The notes below the pieces were generated by a model. The model did no database searches. It worked only from the letters and a program-made list of their open reading frames with translations, and was not told the origin of the DNA. The translations under genes and the position numbers were made by a program. This document shows, one piece after another, positions 25,923 to 31,417 of a stretch of DNA of 64,000 bases. Source of the stretch: a virus; the IMG/VR virus record IMGVR_UViG_3300042402_003577, positions 41,850-105,849 of that record. One strand, given 5' to 3'. Every line of letters begins with the position of its first letter. Position 1 is the stretch's first letter.

Positions 25923-26342
25923 TTATCTACTAACAGATACGATAGCTTGAGGAAATTCTTTACAAGCAGACAAATACTCCTCTATAAAAGGAACAAAGTG
26001 GACATAAGTTCCCCATCCATTAGGAGAATCAAAAGTTTTATAATGTTCAGGCCTTGCTTTCATATCTTCCAATCCTTTTTCTATAATAGGGATTATTTCA
26101 TAAGCTCTCACCTCTACACTATCCTCATATTTTAATTCTTCATGGTAGTCTTCTATAGGAACATAACTCTCTTTCAACATATAAGGTCTCCATAACGCTT
26201 CATAAATCCCTGCTTCCTTAGCCATATCTCCTAGATTATGTGTAATGTTAGCCCCAAAAACCTCTTCTTCTTTTTCTTCTAATGTTTTACCCCCATCATA
26301 ACTAATGTGGTATTTTCTGTATAATCCTACATCTAAACTCAT
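25923..26342 (-). CDS. Conserved phage protein of unknown function (139 aa)
   Basis: The protein has a pattern I know from many phages and bacteria without a function: MSLDVGLY, FGANITHNLGDMAKEAGIYEAL and then W-R-P, a central helical part, FDSPNGWGTYVHFVPFIEEYL and a last strand. Many His, Asn and Trp are conserved in that family, which could hint at an enzyme. Upstream lies a structured 5' leader with mutually exclusive hairpins and a 20-codon reading frame, so its expression may be controlled by attenuation. Confidence 0.75.
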   Translation of the reverse strand: MSLDVGLYRKYHISYDGGKTLEEKEEEVFGANITHNLGDMAKEAGIYEALWRPYMLKESYVPIEDYHEELKYEDSVEVRAYEIIPIIEKGLEDMKARPEHYKTFDSPNGWGTYVHFVPFIEEYLSACKEFPQAIVSVSR

Positions 26343-26370
26343 ATATTTATATTTTTTAAATTTTAAAAAT

Positions 26371-26490
26371 ACTCCAACCTATCTACTCGTCAGTAGCATC
26401 AGTTGGAGGTTCCTCCGCTTATTTTCTTCGTCAGAGTTCTAAGACCTATTAGCAGTGGGCATGTTGCACAGAGGCCGAACAGGTTCATTA
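26371..26490 (-). promoter_or_regulatory. Structured leader RNA with competing hairpins
   Basis: On the minus strand a nested hairpin forms between CTCCAAC (26408-26402) and GTTGGAG (26376-26370), with inner stem CTACT-GACG-AGTAG (26395-26382); it is followed by TATTTTT, like a terminator. The same CCTCC can pair with the upstream GGAGG (26415-26409 palindrome), giving an alternative fold. The stretch is much richer in G and C than its surroundings and ends about 28 bases before the start codon at 26342. I did not match it to a known riboswitch class. Confidence 0.55.
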
Positions 26491-26553
26491 TTTTAACCAA
26501 TAAGAATAATGTCTACTACAATTTCTACAACACTATTATAATCTTTTAATTTC
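26491..26553 (-). CDS. Short leader reading frame (20 aa)
   Basis: ATG at 26553 follows a TTG-N20-TATATTTG promoter by about 30 bases and an A-rich leader, and encodes MKLKDYNSVVEIVVDIILIG. It stops just before the structured leader RNA, the usual place for an attenuator peptide. Its end is similar to those of two tiny frames at 27358-27475 (hydrophobic/acidic, ending LIG or LGG). Confidence 0.4.
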
Positions 26554-26582
26554 ATTTTTAATGTTTAATTTGTTTTAAGTTA

Positions 26583-26613
26583 CAAATATATAACATTTTT
26601 ATTTAAAAAGCAA
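26583..26613 (-). promoter_or_regulatory. Bacteroidota-type promoter (TTG-N20-TATATTTG)
   Basis: On the minus strand TTG at 26613-26611 and TATATTTG at 26590-26583 are 20 bases apart. It would drive the short frame, the structured leader and the 139-aa gene. Confidence 0.65.
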
Positions 26614-26639
26614 GAGATAAAGAGAATATTTCTATTCTC
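26605..26639 (-). terminator. Terminator-like hairpin after the tRNA-Leu locus
   Basis: On the minus strand GAGAATA (26639-26633) pairs with TATTCTC (26628-26622) around a four-base loop, followed by TTTATCTCTTGCTTTTT. The T tract is broken, so efficiency may be modest. It separates the tRNA locus from the next promoter, with which it overlaps. Confidence 0.55.
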
Positions 26640-26650
26640 CCTATCTACTT

Positions 26651-26670
26651 ACTCCGTCAGGACAAGGATT
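26651..26670 (-). other. Mismatched downstream copy of a tRNA 3' end
   Basis: Directly after the tRNA-Leu T-loop half, the minus strand reads AATCCTTGTCCTGACGG. It resembles the upstream 3' half (AATCCTGTCCTGACTA) but carries one extra T and a changed end. With the 5' half next to it, it leaves two mismatches in the T-stem and loses the first acceptor pair, while the upstream copy pairs perfectly. It may be a decayed ordinary 3' end or a processing signal. Confidence 0.6.
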
Positions 26671-26940
26671 CGAACCTGTATGATAACTTATGAGCGGTCT
26701 TAACGGGTCTTTCGAGGTTACTCACGTTATCCTTACTATTAACCTTTATTCATGCGTCTACCAATTCCGCCACCTGACTATATTATTCACCAAGCTTCAT
26801 TCCGCGCGTCCGCGGAAGATTGGCTTAGCTATCTACCTTAACTTATGCCTTGGGCTATTCGTTTGCGTAGAAACAAGACCACAGCAAGTGAGCTGTTCTT
26901 ATGGGAAGCCTCGTGGTACTATCGTAGTCAGGACAGGATT
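26671..26940 (-). tRNA. Candidate circularly permuted tRNA-Leu locus
   Basis: On the minus strand 26779-26754 is a textbook tRNA-Leu 5' part (acceptor AGTCAGG, TG, D-arm GCGGAATTGGTAGACGC), and 26679-26671 is the 5' T-arm ACAGG-TTCG. The partner strand with full complementarity lies upstream: 26940-26925 reads AAT-CCTGT-CCTGACT-A, which completes the T-loop (TTCG+AAT), the T-stem (5 of 5 pairs), the acceptor stem (7 of 7) and discriminator A73. Between the halves are 145 bases with strong hairpins (TTCCGCG-GACG-CGCGGAA; ACAGC/GCTGT). The 74 bases between D-arm and T-arm are about 40 too long for a Leu anticodon and variable arm and I cannot place the anticodon with confidence; ATGA/TCAT pairings suggest an insertion in the anticodon arm. 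Confidence 0.55.
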
Positions 26941-27352
26941 ATTTATTTTTTAACCCCTCTCTCCATTTTCTAATTATTGCATTGTGAATATCTTTACATT
27001 CTTGACATCTACAACCTCTTTTGTATGCTCCATTACTAGGATGTTTTTTAAGTTTTTCAATATCAATACCTCCTAATAATTTTATCCTTCCTTTATCAAA
27101 CCCATCTTGCCAATTATCTTTAGGTGTTCCCAAAAACAAATGCTCTGGATTAACGCATTTTCTATTATCACAAGAATGACAAACATACATCCCTTCAGGT
27201 ATATCTCCATTATATAACTTATAAGAGACTCTATGGGCATCTACAACTTTCCCATCTATCTTAAAAGCTCCATAACCTGATTTGCCTCTTAGAGATGCTT
27301 TCCATATCCAACAAGTTTCAGTTTTATTAATTTTATTTAAAAATCTTTCCAT
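26939..27352 (-). CDS. HNH homing endonuclease (137 aa)
   Basis: The protein follows the phage HNH_3 pattern: [36 protein letters not shown], then the core [19 protein letters not shown] and [10 protein letters not shown]-terminal basic part has CRCQEC, a possible zinc or DNA contact site. Such free-standing HNH nucleases cut unoccupied sites and spread by homing. Its stop codon overlaps the upstream half of the permuted tRNA-Leu, so the nuclease gene abuts exactly the T-loop breakpoint. That position suggests the rearrangement of the tRNA and the arrival of the nuclease are linked. Confidence 0.88.
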   Translation of the reverse strand: MERFLNKINKTETCWIWKASLRGKSGYGAFKIDGKVVDAHRVSYKLYNGDIPEGMYVCHSCDNRKCVNPEHLFLGTPKDNWQDGFDKGRIKLLGGIDIEKLKKHPSNGAYKRGCRCQECKDIHNAIIRKWREGLKNK

Positions 27353-27357
27353 ATTAT

Positions 27358-27396
27358 TTATCCTCCTAGAATATCATCTACTACTACATCTATCAT
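27358..27396 (-). CDS. Tiny reading frame ending LGG (12 aa), second tandem copy
   Basis: Encodes [12 protein letters not shown] just before the HNH gene. In DNA it is the second copy of a tandem repeat: the AAAAAACAATT-ATTAT stretch of the 19-aa frame next to it recurs, but the aligned start codon has changed to AAT. It is either a real micropeptide or the remains of a duplication. Confidence 0.35.
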   Translation of the reverse strand: MIDVVVDDILGG

Positions 27397-27415
27397 AATG
27401 AATTGTTTTTTATTA

Positions 27416-27475
27416 TTATCCGCCTAATACATCTATCTCCACTATATCATCCTTTATAATTAATTGTTTTTTCAT
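27416..27475 (-). CDS. Tiny reading frame ending LGG (19 aa), first tandem copy
   Basis: Encodes MKKQLIIKDDIVEIDVLGG, eight bases after the stop of the 107-aa gene. It has a clear ATG and A-rich leader. The product is similar to the 12-aa frame that follows and to the 20-aa leader frame at 26491-26553. No function recognised. Confidence 0.4.
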   Translation of the reverse strand: MKKQLIIKDDIVEIDVLGG

Positions 27476-27482
27476 ATTGTTT

Positions 27483-27806
27483 TTATTTTAGTAAAGTGAA
27501 TAGTTCGTATGTAGAATTTTTAGTTTTAAATTTAATGTAATCGTCTTTTTGTTCAATTATCTCTGTTACAGAAGTCGTCATCCAAGTAAAGGTTGGGCCA
27601 AAAGGAGACATTAATAAACTTCTACCAACTTTAATATCTTCAAAATTATCTTGACAGTGTCCATCCTCATTCCAACCTAACCATTTCACATCTAAAGATG
27701 TTTTTGTTAACTGATCTGATTCTCGAATTAGTTTGTATTTATGATCTGATTCCTTTCCATAGATTTCTTCAACTACATTATCTAAATATAAAGTTTCTCT
27801 TTTCAT
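27483..27806 (-). CDS. Small unknown protein (107 aa)
   Basis: A beta-rich, barrel-like protein (VKWLGWNEDGHCQDNFEDIKVG, FGPTFTWMTTSVTEIIEQ, YIKFKTKNSTYELFTL). Such small KOW/SH3-like domains are frequent in phage accessory regions. No firm family. Overlaps the next gene by four bases. Confidence 0.65.
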   Translation of the reverse strand: MKRETLYLDNVVEEIYGKESDHKYKLIRESDQLTKTSLDVKWLGWNEDGHCQDNFEDIKVGRSLLMSPFGPTFTWMTTSVTEIIEQKDDYIKFKTKNSTYELFTLLK

Positions 27807-27985
27807 ATTTTATTTTGTTTTAAATGGTTGTTATAATAATTTTTAATCAAACATTCTCTAAGAAACTTATTTATAGAATTAAATCTATCTTCTTTCTCCA
27901 TCTCCTTAGCCTTTTCTAAATCAAAAGCATCTAACTCTCTTTCTTTAGATAATTCAAATAACCAATCAATTGCTGTCTGTTTCAT
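27803..27985 (-). CDS. Small helical protein (60 aa)
   Basis: A fully helical, charged peptide starting TAIDWLFELSKERELDAFDL. The AIDWLFE start recurs in many Bacteroidota phage small proteins (also AIEWLEEK at 40467-40670). Overlaps both neighbours by four bases, so it is in an operon. Function unknown. Confidence 0.65.
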   Translation of the reverse strand: MKQTAIDWLFELSKERELDAFDLEKAKEMEKEDRFNSINKFLRECLIKNYYNNHLKQNKI

Positions 27986-28191
27986 AACTTCTCTATCTCT
28001 TGTTTAACTTCTTCCCAATAATTAATTCTTTTTTCAAAATGTTCTTCTTCCATTCCGTACATATCGTCATCAAGAATTTCATCAACTGCTATTAATGCAC
28101 AATCTTTGGCCATATCATCTGGGTAAGAACTATCTGCACATTTTTGGTAATACTTATCTACTAACTCTTTTGCTTTTTCTTCTGGTGTCAT
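27982..28191 (-). CDS. Small helical protein of the KAxELxxKY family (69 aa)
   Basis: TPEEKAKELVDKYYQKC...AKDCALIAVDEILDD...NYWEEVKQEIEKL. It is clearly related to the 60-aa protein at 39700-39882 in the right arm and more distantly to 24757-25011. The helical outline suggests a small interaction protein. First gene after a TATCTTTG promoter element. Confidence 0.7.
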   Translation of the reverse strand: MTPEEKAKELVDKYYQKCADSSYPDDMAKDCALIAVDEILDDDMYGMEEEHFEKRINYWEEVKQEIEKL

Positions 28192-28206
28192 ATTTTAATA
28201 TTTATG

Positions 28207-28214
28207 CAAAGATA
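28207..28214 (-). promoter_or_regulatory. Bacteroidota-type -7 element (TATCTTTG)
   Basis: TATCTTTG on the minus strand, 16 bases before the start at 28191. No TTG at the expected -33 position. Confidence 0.5.
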
Positions 28215-28243
28215 CAACCTTTATTTTAATTCATTATTATTTT

Positions 28244-28516
28244 TTAATTGTTATCTGCAGCTAAAGCACCTGCTTTAAATCCTCTATTATACCCATCTCT
28301 ATAGCTATCTTGTCCTAATCTAGGAATTGGACAAAGAGGGGTTATAGGACAAATGGCAAATTGTCCTTTGACATCTTTCCACCCTTCGCAATACCCATCT
28401 TTCCACCCGCTACAATACTCATAATTTACACACTCTTTTCCAACCTCCTTACTGATATAAGAAGATATTAATAATCCCCCACTCATAATCCATAATAATA
28501 ATACTATTTTTTTCAT
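28244..28516 (-). CDS. Exported or membrane-anchored small protein (90 aa)
   Basis: The N-terminus (MKKIVLLLWIMSGGLLISS) is a signal peptide or anchor. The rest has six Cys and paired G-W-K-D-G-Y-C-E-G-W-K-D and G-Y-N-R-G-F-K-A-G repeats, which look like two glycine/aromatic units. It could be a periplasmic or envelope protein, possibly for superinfection exclusion; that is inference. Driven by a promoter 18 bases upstream. Confidence 0.65.
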   Translation of the reverse strand: MKKIVLLLWIMSGGLLISSYISKEVGKECVNYEYCSGWKDGYCEGWKDVKGQFAICPITPLCPIPRLGQDSYRDGYNRGFKAGALAADNN

Positions 28517-28533
28517 TTCTTTATAATTTTATG

Positions 28534-28563
28534 CAAAGATAATACATTTATATTCAATGTCAA
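28534..28563 (-). promoter_or_regulatory. Bacteroidota-type promoter (TTG-N19-TATCTTTG)
   Basis: On the minus strand TTG (28563-28561) lies 19 bases upstream of TATCTTTG (28541-28534), a full match to the Bacteroidota consensus, 18 bases before the start codon at 28516. The -33 part lies inside the end of the upstream 61-aa gene. Confidence 0.75.
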
Positions 28564-28745
28564 GAATTTTTTTTATAATCTAAATAAAATCCTATAGCCA
28601 CAATTATATTCATCCCACAAGAAGCAGCTATCTCATGGACATCCTCATATACATTCAAACTCAAATGAATATGGCCTATAGTCCAAAAAGGAATGGATAG
28701 GTTCTGTGACACCCAAATAATAAAATATTTTATAAACTCCTTCAT
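28560..28745 (-). CDS. Small membrane protein (61 aa)
   Basis: Hydrophobic at both ends (KYFIIWVSQNLSIPFWTIG and CGMNIIVAIGFYLDY). Probably two short membrane segments. No family recognised. Confidence 0.55.
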   Translation of the reverse strand: MKEFIKYFIIWVSQNLSIPFWTIGHIHLSLNVYEDVHEIAASCGMNIIVAIGFYLDYKKNS

Positions 28746-28787
28746 ATTTTTAATTCCTATATAAAATAATCTTTTACAAAAAAAACT

Positions 28788-29144
28788 TTATTTTTGCTTA
28801 TTAACTATTTCTATTAATTTTTTAAGACAAGCAAGTTCTGCCTCCTCATAAGAATTAAACCTCAAGTCTTCATCTTCTGAATGATATACATAATCATTTA
28901 AAATGATGTCATCAACTCTAATATACCAATGCGCAGGAGTACAAACATGTAAATCTATACAGCCAAACAAATTATACTTCTCTCTAAACCATCTAAATGC
29001 TTGTTGGTAAAGTGGTGCAATAGTATCTGTCTTATCCCAATCATTAAGTATTCCTGTTGGCCCATACCAACCAAAACACGGTTCACTAAAACCAAGTTTT
29101 TCAAGAGCTAATGCTTGTTCGTGAGGTATAAATTCTTTTTCCAT
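28788..29144 (-). CDS. Conserved phage protein of unknown function (118 aa)
   Basis: FIPHEQALALEKLGFSEPCF at the start, APLYQQAFRWFREKY in the middle and SYEEAELACLKKLIEIV at the end form a pattern that I know from many Bacteroidota phages and mobile elements, always without function. It is the first gene of the left arm, read from a consensus promoter at the edge of the control region, so it should be expressed very early. Confidence 0.78.
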   Translation of the reverse strand: MEKEFIPHEQALALEKLGFSEPCFGWYGPTGILNDWDKTDTIAPLYQQAFRWFREKYNLFGCIDLHVCTPAHWYIRVDDIILNDYVYHSEDEDLRFNSYEEAELACLKKLIEIVNKQK

Positions 29145-29159
29145 ATAAATAATTTTTTA

Positions 29160-29189
29160 CAAAGATACAAACTTTTATACAAATAGCAA
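29160..29189 (-). promoter_or_regulatory. First left-arm promoter (TTG-N19-TATCTTTG)
   Basis: On the minus strand TTG (29189-29187), 19 bases, then TATCTTTG (29167-29160), 16 bases before the first gene of the left arm. Full consensus match. Confidence 0.78.
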
Positions 29190-29284
29190 TAATTATTTTT
29201 CTATTAGAAAGAATTTATTTTTACACATTTATCACGCTTATTTTCAAAAACCCCTCAACGAAGAAATGCGGGTTTCAGCGGGTC

Positions 29285-29323
29285 AAAAGTACAAAAATGT
29301 ACACGAAAAGTACAAAAATGTAC
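29285..29323. repeat. Two tandem palindromic operator-like sites, 21 bp apart
   Basis: AAAAGTACAAAAATGTAC occurs at 29285-29302 and identically at 29306-29323. Each contains the inverted repeat GTACA-AAA-TGTAC, the form of a dimeric repressor or initiator site, and both face the same side of the helix (21-bp period). Confidence 0.75.
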
Positions 29324-29530
29324 TTTCACCCTCTCGGAACCCTTGATTTTCCTAGGCACTTTTTTTAACGCTTCTTTAATTATTTATGTGCATGTTTTAT
29401 CATCAACCAAACTCCCAAAAATCACCCCAATATTTTTTATTTTTTTCCACCCCTACCCCCCTAAAATTTTTTAGCCCCTACCCAAAAATCATCCCCCCCT
29501 AGTAGGCCAGAAAAATAACCCCCCCCTGTC

Positions 29531-29584
29531 TGAGGCGGAAAAATTGTATGAGGCTGAGAAATCGTGTGAAACTGAAAAGTGGGG
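29531..29584. repeat. Three 18-bp iteron-like repeats
   Basis: Units start at 29531, 29549 and 29567: TGAGGCGGAAAAATTGTA, TGAGGCTGAGAAATCGTG and TGAAACTGAAAAGTGGGG. The shared core is TGARRCKGARAA. They lie at the point where strand bias flips. Confidence 0.6.
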
Positions 29585-29846
29585 TGTACTACATACTTAG
29601 CCCACCCACATAACCCAATTTTGAAATTCCCCCTCCTAAAAAACCAAAACTAGATTTGCCCATTAGCTAATATGAATTCTAGGGGAACTATCTCTAGGCT
29701 CGGGGCTATGGGCTAGGGGAACTAGTCTGTGGCTAGGTCTGTGGTCTGCTGGTCTGTGTGCTAGTCTCTCGGGCTAGGTCTCTAGGGTTGTCTGTCTGTC
29801 TTCTCTATCTATATATAAGTACTGCAATACATATAAGGGGGCTATC

Positions 29847-29866
29847 GGGTAGGGTAGGGGGTAGGG
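29847..29866 (+). other. G-quadruplex motif
   Basis: GGGTAGGGTAGGGGGTAGGG: four G runs with two-base TA links, a canonical four-tract quadruplex pattern on the plus strand, in the G-rich half of the control region. Confidence 0.7.
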
Positions 29867-30228
29867 TCTGTACTTATAATGAATACATATATAAGGGCAA
29901 ATAGGTAGGGGGCGGGTAGGTCGGCACACATACATAGATAAACATAGGGCGGATCGGGTAGCCAATAGCGGGAGGGGCTGGACAAAGTAGGCAAGCGGGT
30001 AACTATCGGGCGGAAAGTGCGGGTAAAATATCTAAGGGCGGAAAGTTTGACCTCCATATTTGCCCCCTAAGCGATTATTTTCTGGTGGGTAAGGGTAAGT
30101 GTTGGATAGTAGGGGCTTCCTCGCCTATCCACCCATTTAAGCCTCCATACATATCCGCACTCTGATACCTTATTTATAGCAAAATATACTTCGGGGAAAC
30201 ATTAGAAGCCTCCAAAAATAAATTCATT

Positions 30229-30296
30229 TTGCAACAAAATTTAATTTCTTTGCAACAAAATTTATAACACATGGGTAGGGGGGTGCCGTATCTTTG
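30229..30296 (+). promoter_or_regulatory. Right-arm promoter A with two 21-bp-spaced direct repeats
   Basis: TTGCAACAAAATTTA at 30229 and again at 30250, then TATCTTTG at 30289-30296. No TTG at -33. The same arrangement recurs at 34118 and 38593. It should start the first right-arm operon. Confidence 0.78.
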
Positions 30297-30364
30297 TTGT
30301 ATAATTAGTAGCGAAGCTATTAAATATAATACACTAAAAATTAACAACTATTAACAATTAAAAA

Positions 30365-30691
30365 ATGACAAAGACACAAAAATTTCAAATGCTAAAAAGC
30401 GGACAAATTCAAGCTACAAACTCTCATTTGCAGACTGTATACAATTTACTACTTCAAGATTCTGAAACGCTAAGGGACCTAAAAGCGGAACTAAGCGAGG
30501 CAAAGTATAAGAACCTTTGCTATCAAGAACAAATTGATAGAGGTAGTAGAGACCTATGGTATTTAGGGACAAGGGTACAAAATAGCCCTAAAGCCGTATA
30601 TTACACTTCATTGTGGCTGGAGGCTTGCGATACTATAGCCAACGAACTAGGTTACACTTTTGACAGACACTTTTTAATTTCATCAAACTAA
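30365..30691 (+). CDS. First right-arm gene, unknown (108 aa)
   Basis: A helical protein with heptad-like stretches (LQTVYNLLLQDSETLRDLKAEL, KYKNLCYQEQIDRG) and a conserved-looking end (SLWLEACDTIANELGYTFD). It lies about 65 bases after promoter A, so is expected to be made earliest in the right arm. No family recognised. Confidence 0.72.
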   Translation: MTKTQKFQMLKSGQIQATNSHLQTVYNLLLQDSETLRDLKAELSEAKYKNLCYQEQIDRGSRDLWYLGTRVQNSPKAVYYTSLWLEACDTIANELGYTFDRHFLISSN

Positions 30692-30704
30692 AAACATAAA
30701 AAAA

Positions 30705-30896
30705 ATGATAAAACATATAAAAACATACGCACCAATATATATAATCATTCTAGTAAGTCTATTTGTAGGCGCGTTTATAGAACAAGAAATAGTTAGATAT
30801 AGACTAGATAAGTATATCAAAGAAAACAATATCAAGCTAGACAAAGACTTGATAATGCACGGCAAAACATTTCACTACAGCGATTATTCACACTAA
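30705..30896 (+). CDS. Small single-span membrane protein (63 aa)
   Basis: One strong hydrophobic segment at about residues 9-27 (APIYIIILVSLFVGAF), then a charged cytoplasmic-looking tail. Early expression and single span suggest a host-membrane or exclusion role; this is inference. Confidence 0.65.
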   Translation: MIKHIKTYAPIYIIILVSLFVGAFIEQEIVRYRLDKYIKENNIKLDKDLIMHGKTFHYSDYSH

Positions 30897-30929
30897 AAAA
30901 AATTAACTAACAAATAAAAATTTAAAAAA

Positions 30930-31145
30930 ATGAGCAAATATTACGAAATAGAAGGCTATTGGAAAGATGACAAAGTAGAATTTTCGGGAATAGTCAAGGA
31001 ATACGATGACTACCTTGAAGAGGAGGATGACGATATTTTCTACTATGGTATGGGAGAATCAGACCTAAAAGACGCTATAAATTCGGGAGACGATACTTGT
31101 CTAGACTTTGTAGTCACAAACTATAAAGAAACTATCTATCCATAA
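30930..31145 (+). CDS. Small acidic protein (71 aa)
   Basis: Very acidic (EEEDDDIFYYGMGESDLKD). Acidic early phage proteins are often DNA mimics or inhibitors of host nucleases, but nothing here proves that. Starts behind the repeated A-rich leader. Confidence 0.68.
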   Translation: MSKYYEIEGYWKDDKVEFSGIVKEYDDYLEEEDDDIFYYGMGESDLKDAINSGDDTCLDFVVTNYKETIYP

Positions 31146-31178
31146 AAAAAATTAACTAACCAATTAAAATCATAAAAA

Positions 31179-31346
31179 ATGAACGCACAAAGAAACACAC
31201 AAAAAACGCACGTTGCAAAATTACCTCAAAATGTAGGCTATTCAATCAAAGAGGGCTACACTATGGAGAAGTCAGAATACCACAAACTTCTAGAGGCACA
31301 AGGTAAAAAGATTGAATATACGCCTTTCGGTATTATCATTCACTAG
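31179..31346 (+). CDS. Small protein with YTMExSEYHKLLE module (55 aa)
   Basis: Behind the usual CAATTAAAATCATAAAAAATG-type leader a 55-codon frame ends in TAG. Residues 16-54 (LPQNVGYSIKEGYTMEKSE and following, ending FGIIIH) closely match residues 19-62 of the 192-aa protein at 36878-37456 (LPKNMGYSNNGGYTMDRSE, ending NGIIIH). It is therefore a short paralogue consisting of that domain alone. Function unknown. Confidence 0.7.
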   Translation: MNAQRNTQKTHVAKLPQNVGYSIKEGYTMEKSEYHKLLEAQGKKIEYTPFGIIIH

Positions 31347-31347
31347 A

Positions 31348-31399
31348 GGTTAACTGAAGAGACTTAAATAGTCGAAACGTACTTCGGTACGTCTTAACC
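31348..31399 (+). promoter_or_regulatory. Three-way-junction-like RNA structure before the 95-aa gene
   Basis: Outer stem GGTTAA (31348) with TTAACC (31394); inside it two hairpins, GACT-taaat-AGTC (31361-31373) and ACGTAC-TTCG-GTACGT (31377-31392), the latter with a very stable C-UUCG-G tetraloop. No T run follows, so it is not an ordinary terminator. It lies between the stop of the 55-aa gene and the next start. Confidence 0.6.
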
Positions 31400-31417
31400 A
31401 AAAAAAATTCATAAAAA

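Larger units (their letters stand above)
29220..30228. other. Non-coding control region, likely replication origin
   Basis: About 1 kb without a believable gene, between divergent gene arms. It is richer in G and C than the rest. The plus strand has C runs from about 29,440 to 29,650 (CCACCCCTACCCCCC, ATCCCCCCC) and G runs from about 29,690 to 30,290 (GGGTAGGG, GCGGGTAGG), so the strand bias flips in its middle. It holds tandem palindromes (29285), 18-bp repeats (29531), CTAGG-rich low-complexity DNA (29,690-29,790), two AATACATATA-AAGGG blocks (29,825; 29,881) and a G-quadruplex motif. These are common origin traits; no initiator site can be proven here. Confidence 0.6.

Noticed and set aside
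26421-26436. Hammerhead ribozyme core (CTGACGA followed by GAAA)
   Set aside because: No stem II can form between the two motifs and the third conserved strand is absent.
26441-26465. Cobalamin riboswitch (GCCCACTG resembling GCCACTG)
   Set aside because: One extra base and none of the other conserved boxes nearby.
26773-26932. Group I intron core (R/S pairing CCTGACTA with TAGTCAGG)
   Set aside because: The pairing is fully explained as the tRNA acceptor stem; I could not find P and Q strands or a P1 helix, and the stretch is too short.
26690-26953. An 87-codon frame on the plus strand across the tRNA-Leu locus
   Set aside because: It is antisense to the tRNA halves and their hairpins, has no leader or promoter and an odd composition; the RNA reading explains the bases better.
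29774-30057. Two overlapping open frames on the minus strand in the G-rich part of the control region
   Set aside because: They are Pro/Tyr/Arg-biased translations of GGGTAGG-type DNA, overlap each other, and lack the A-rich leader that real genes here have.
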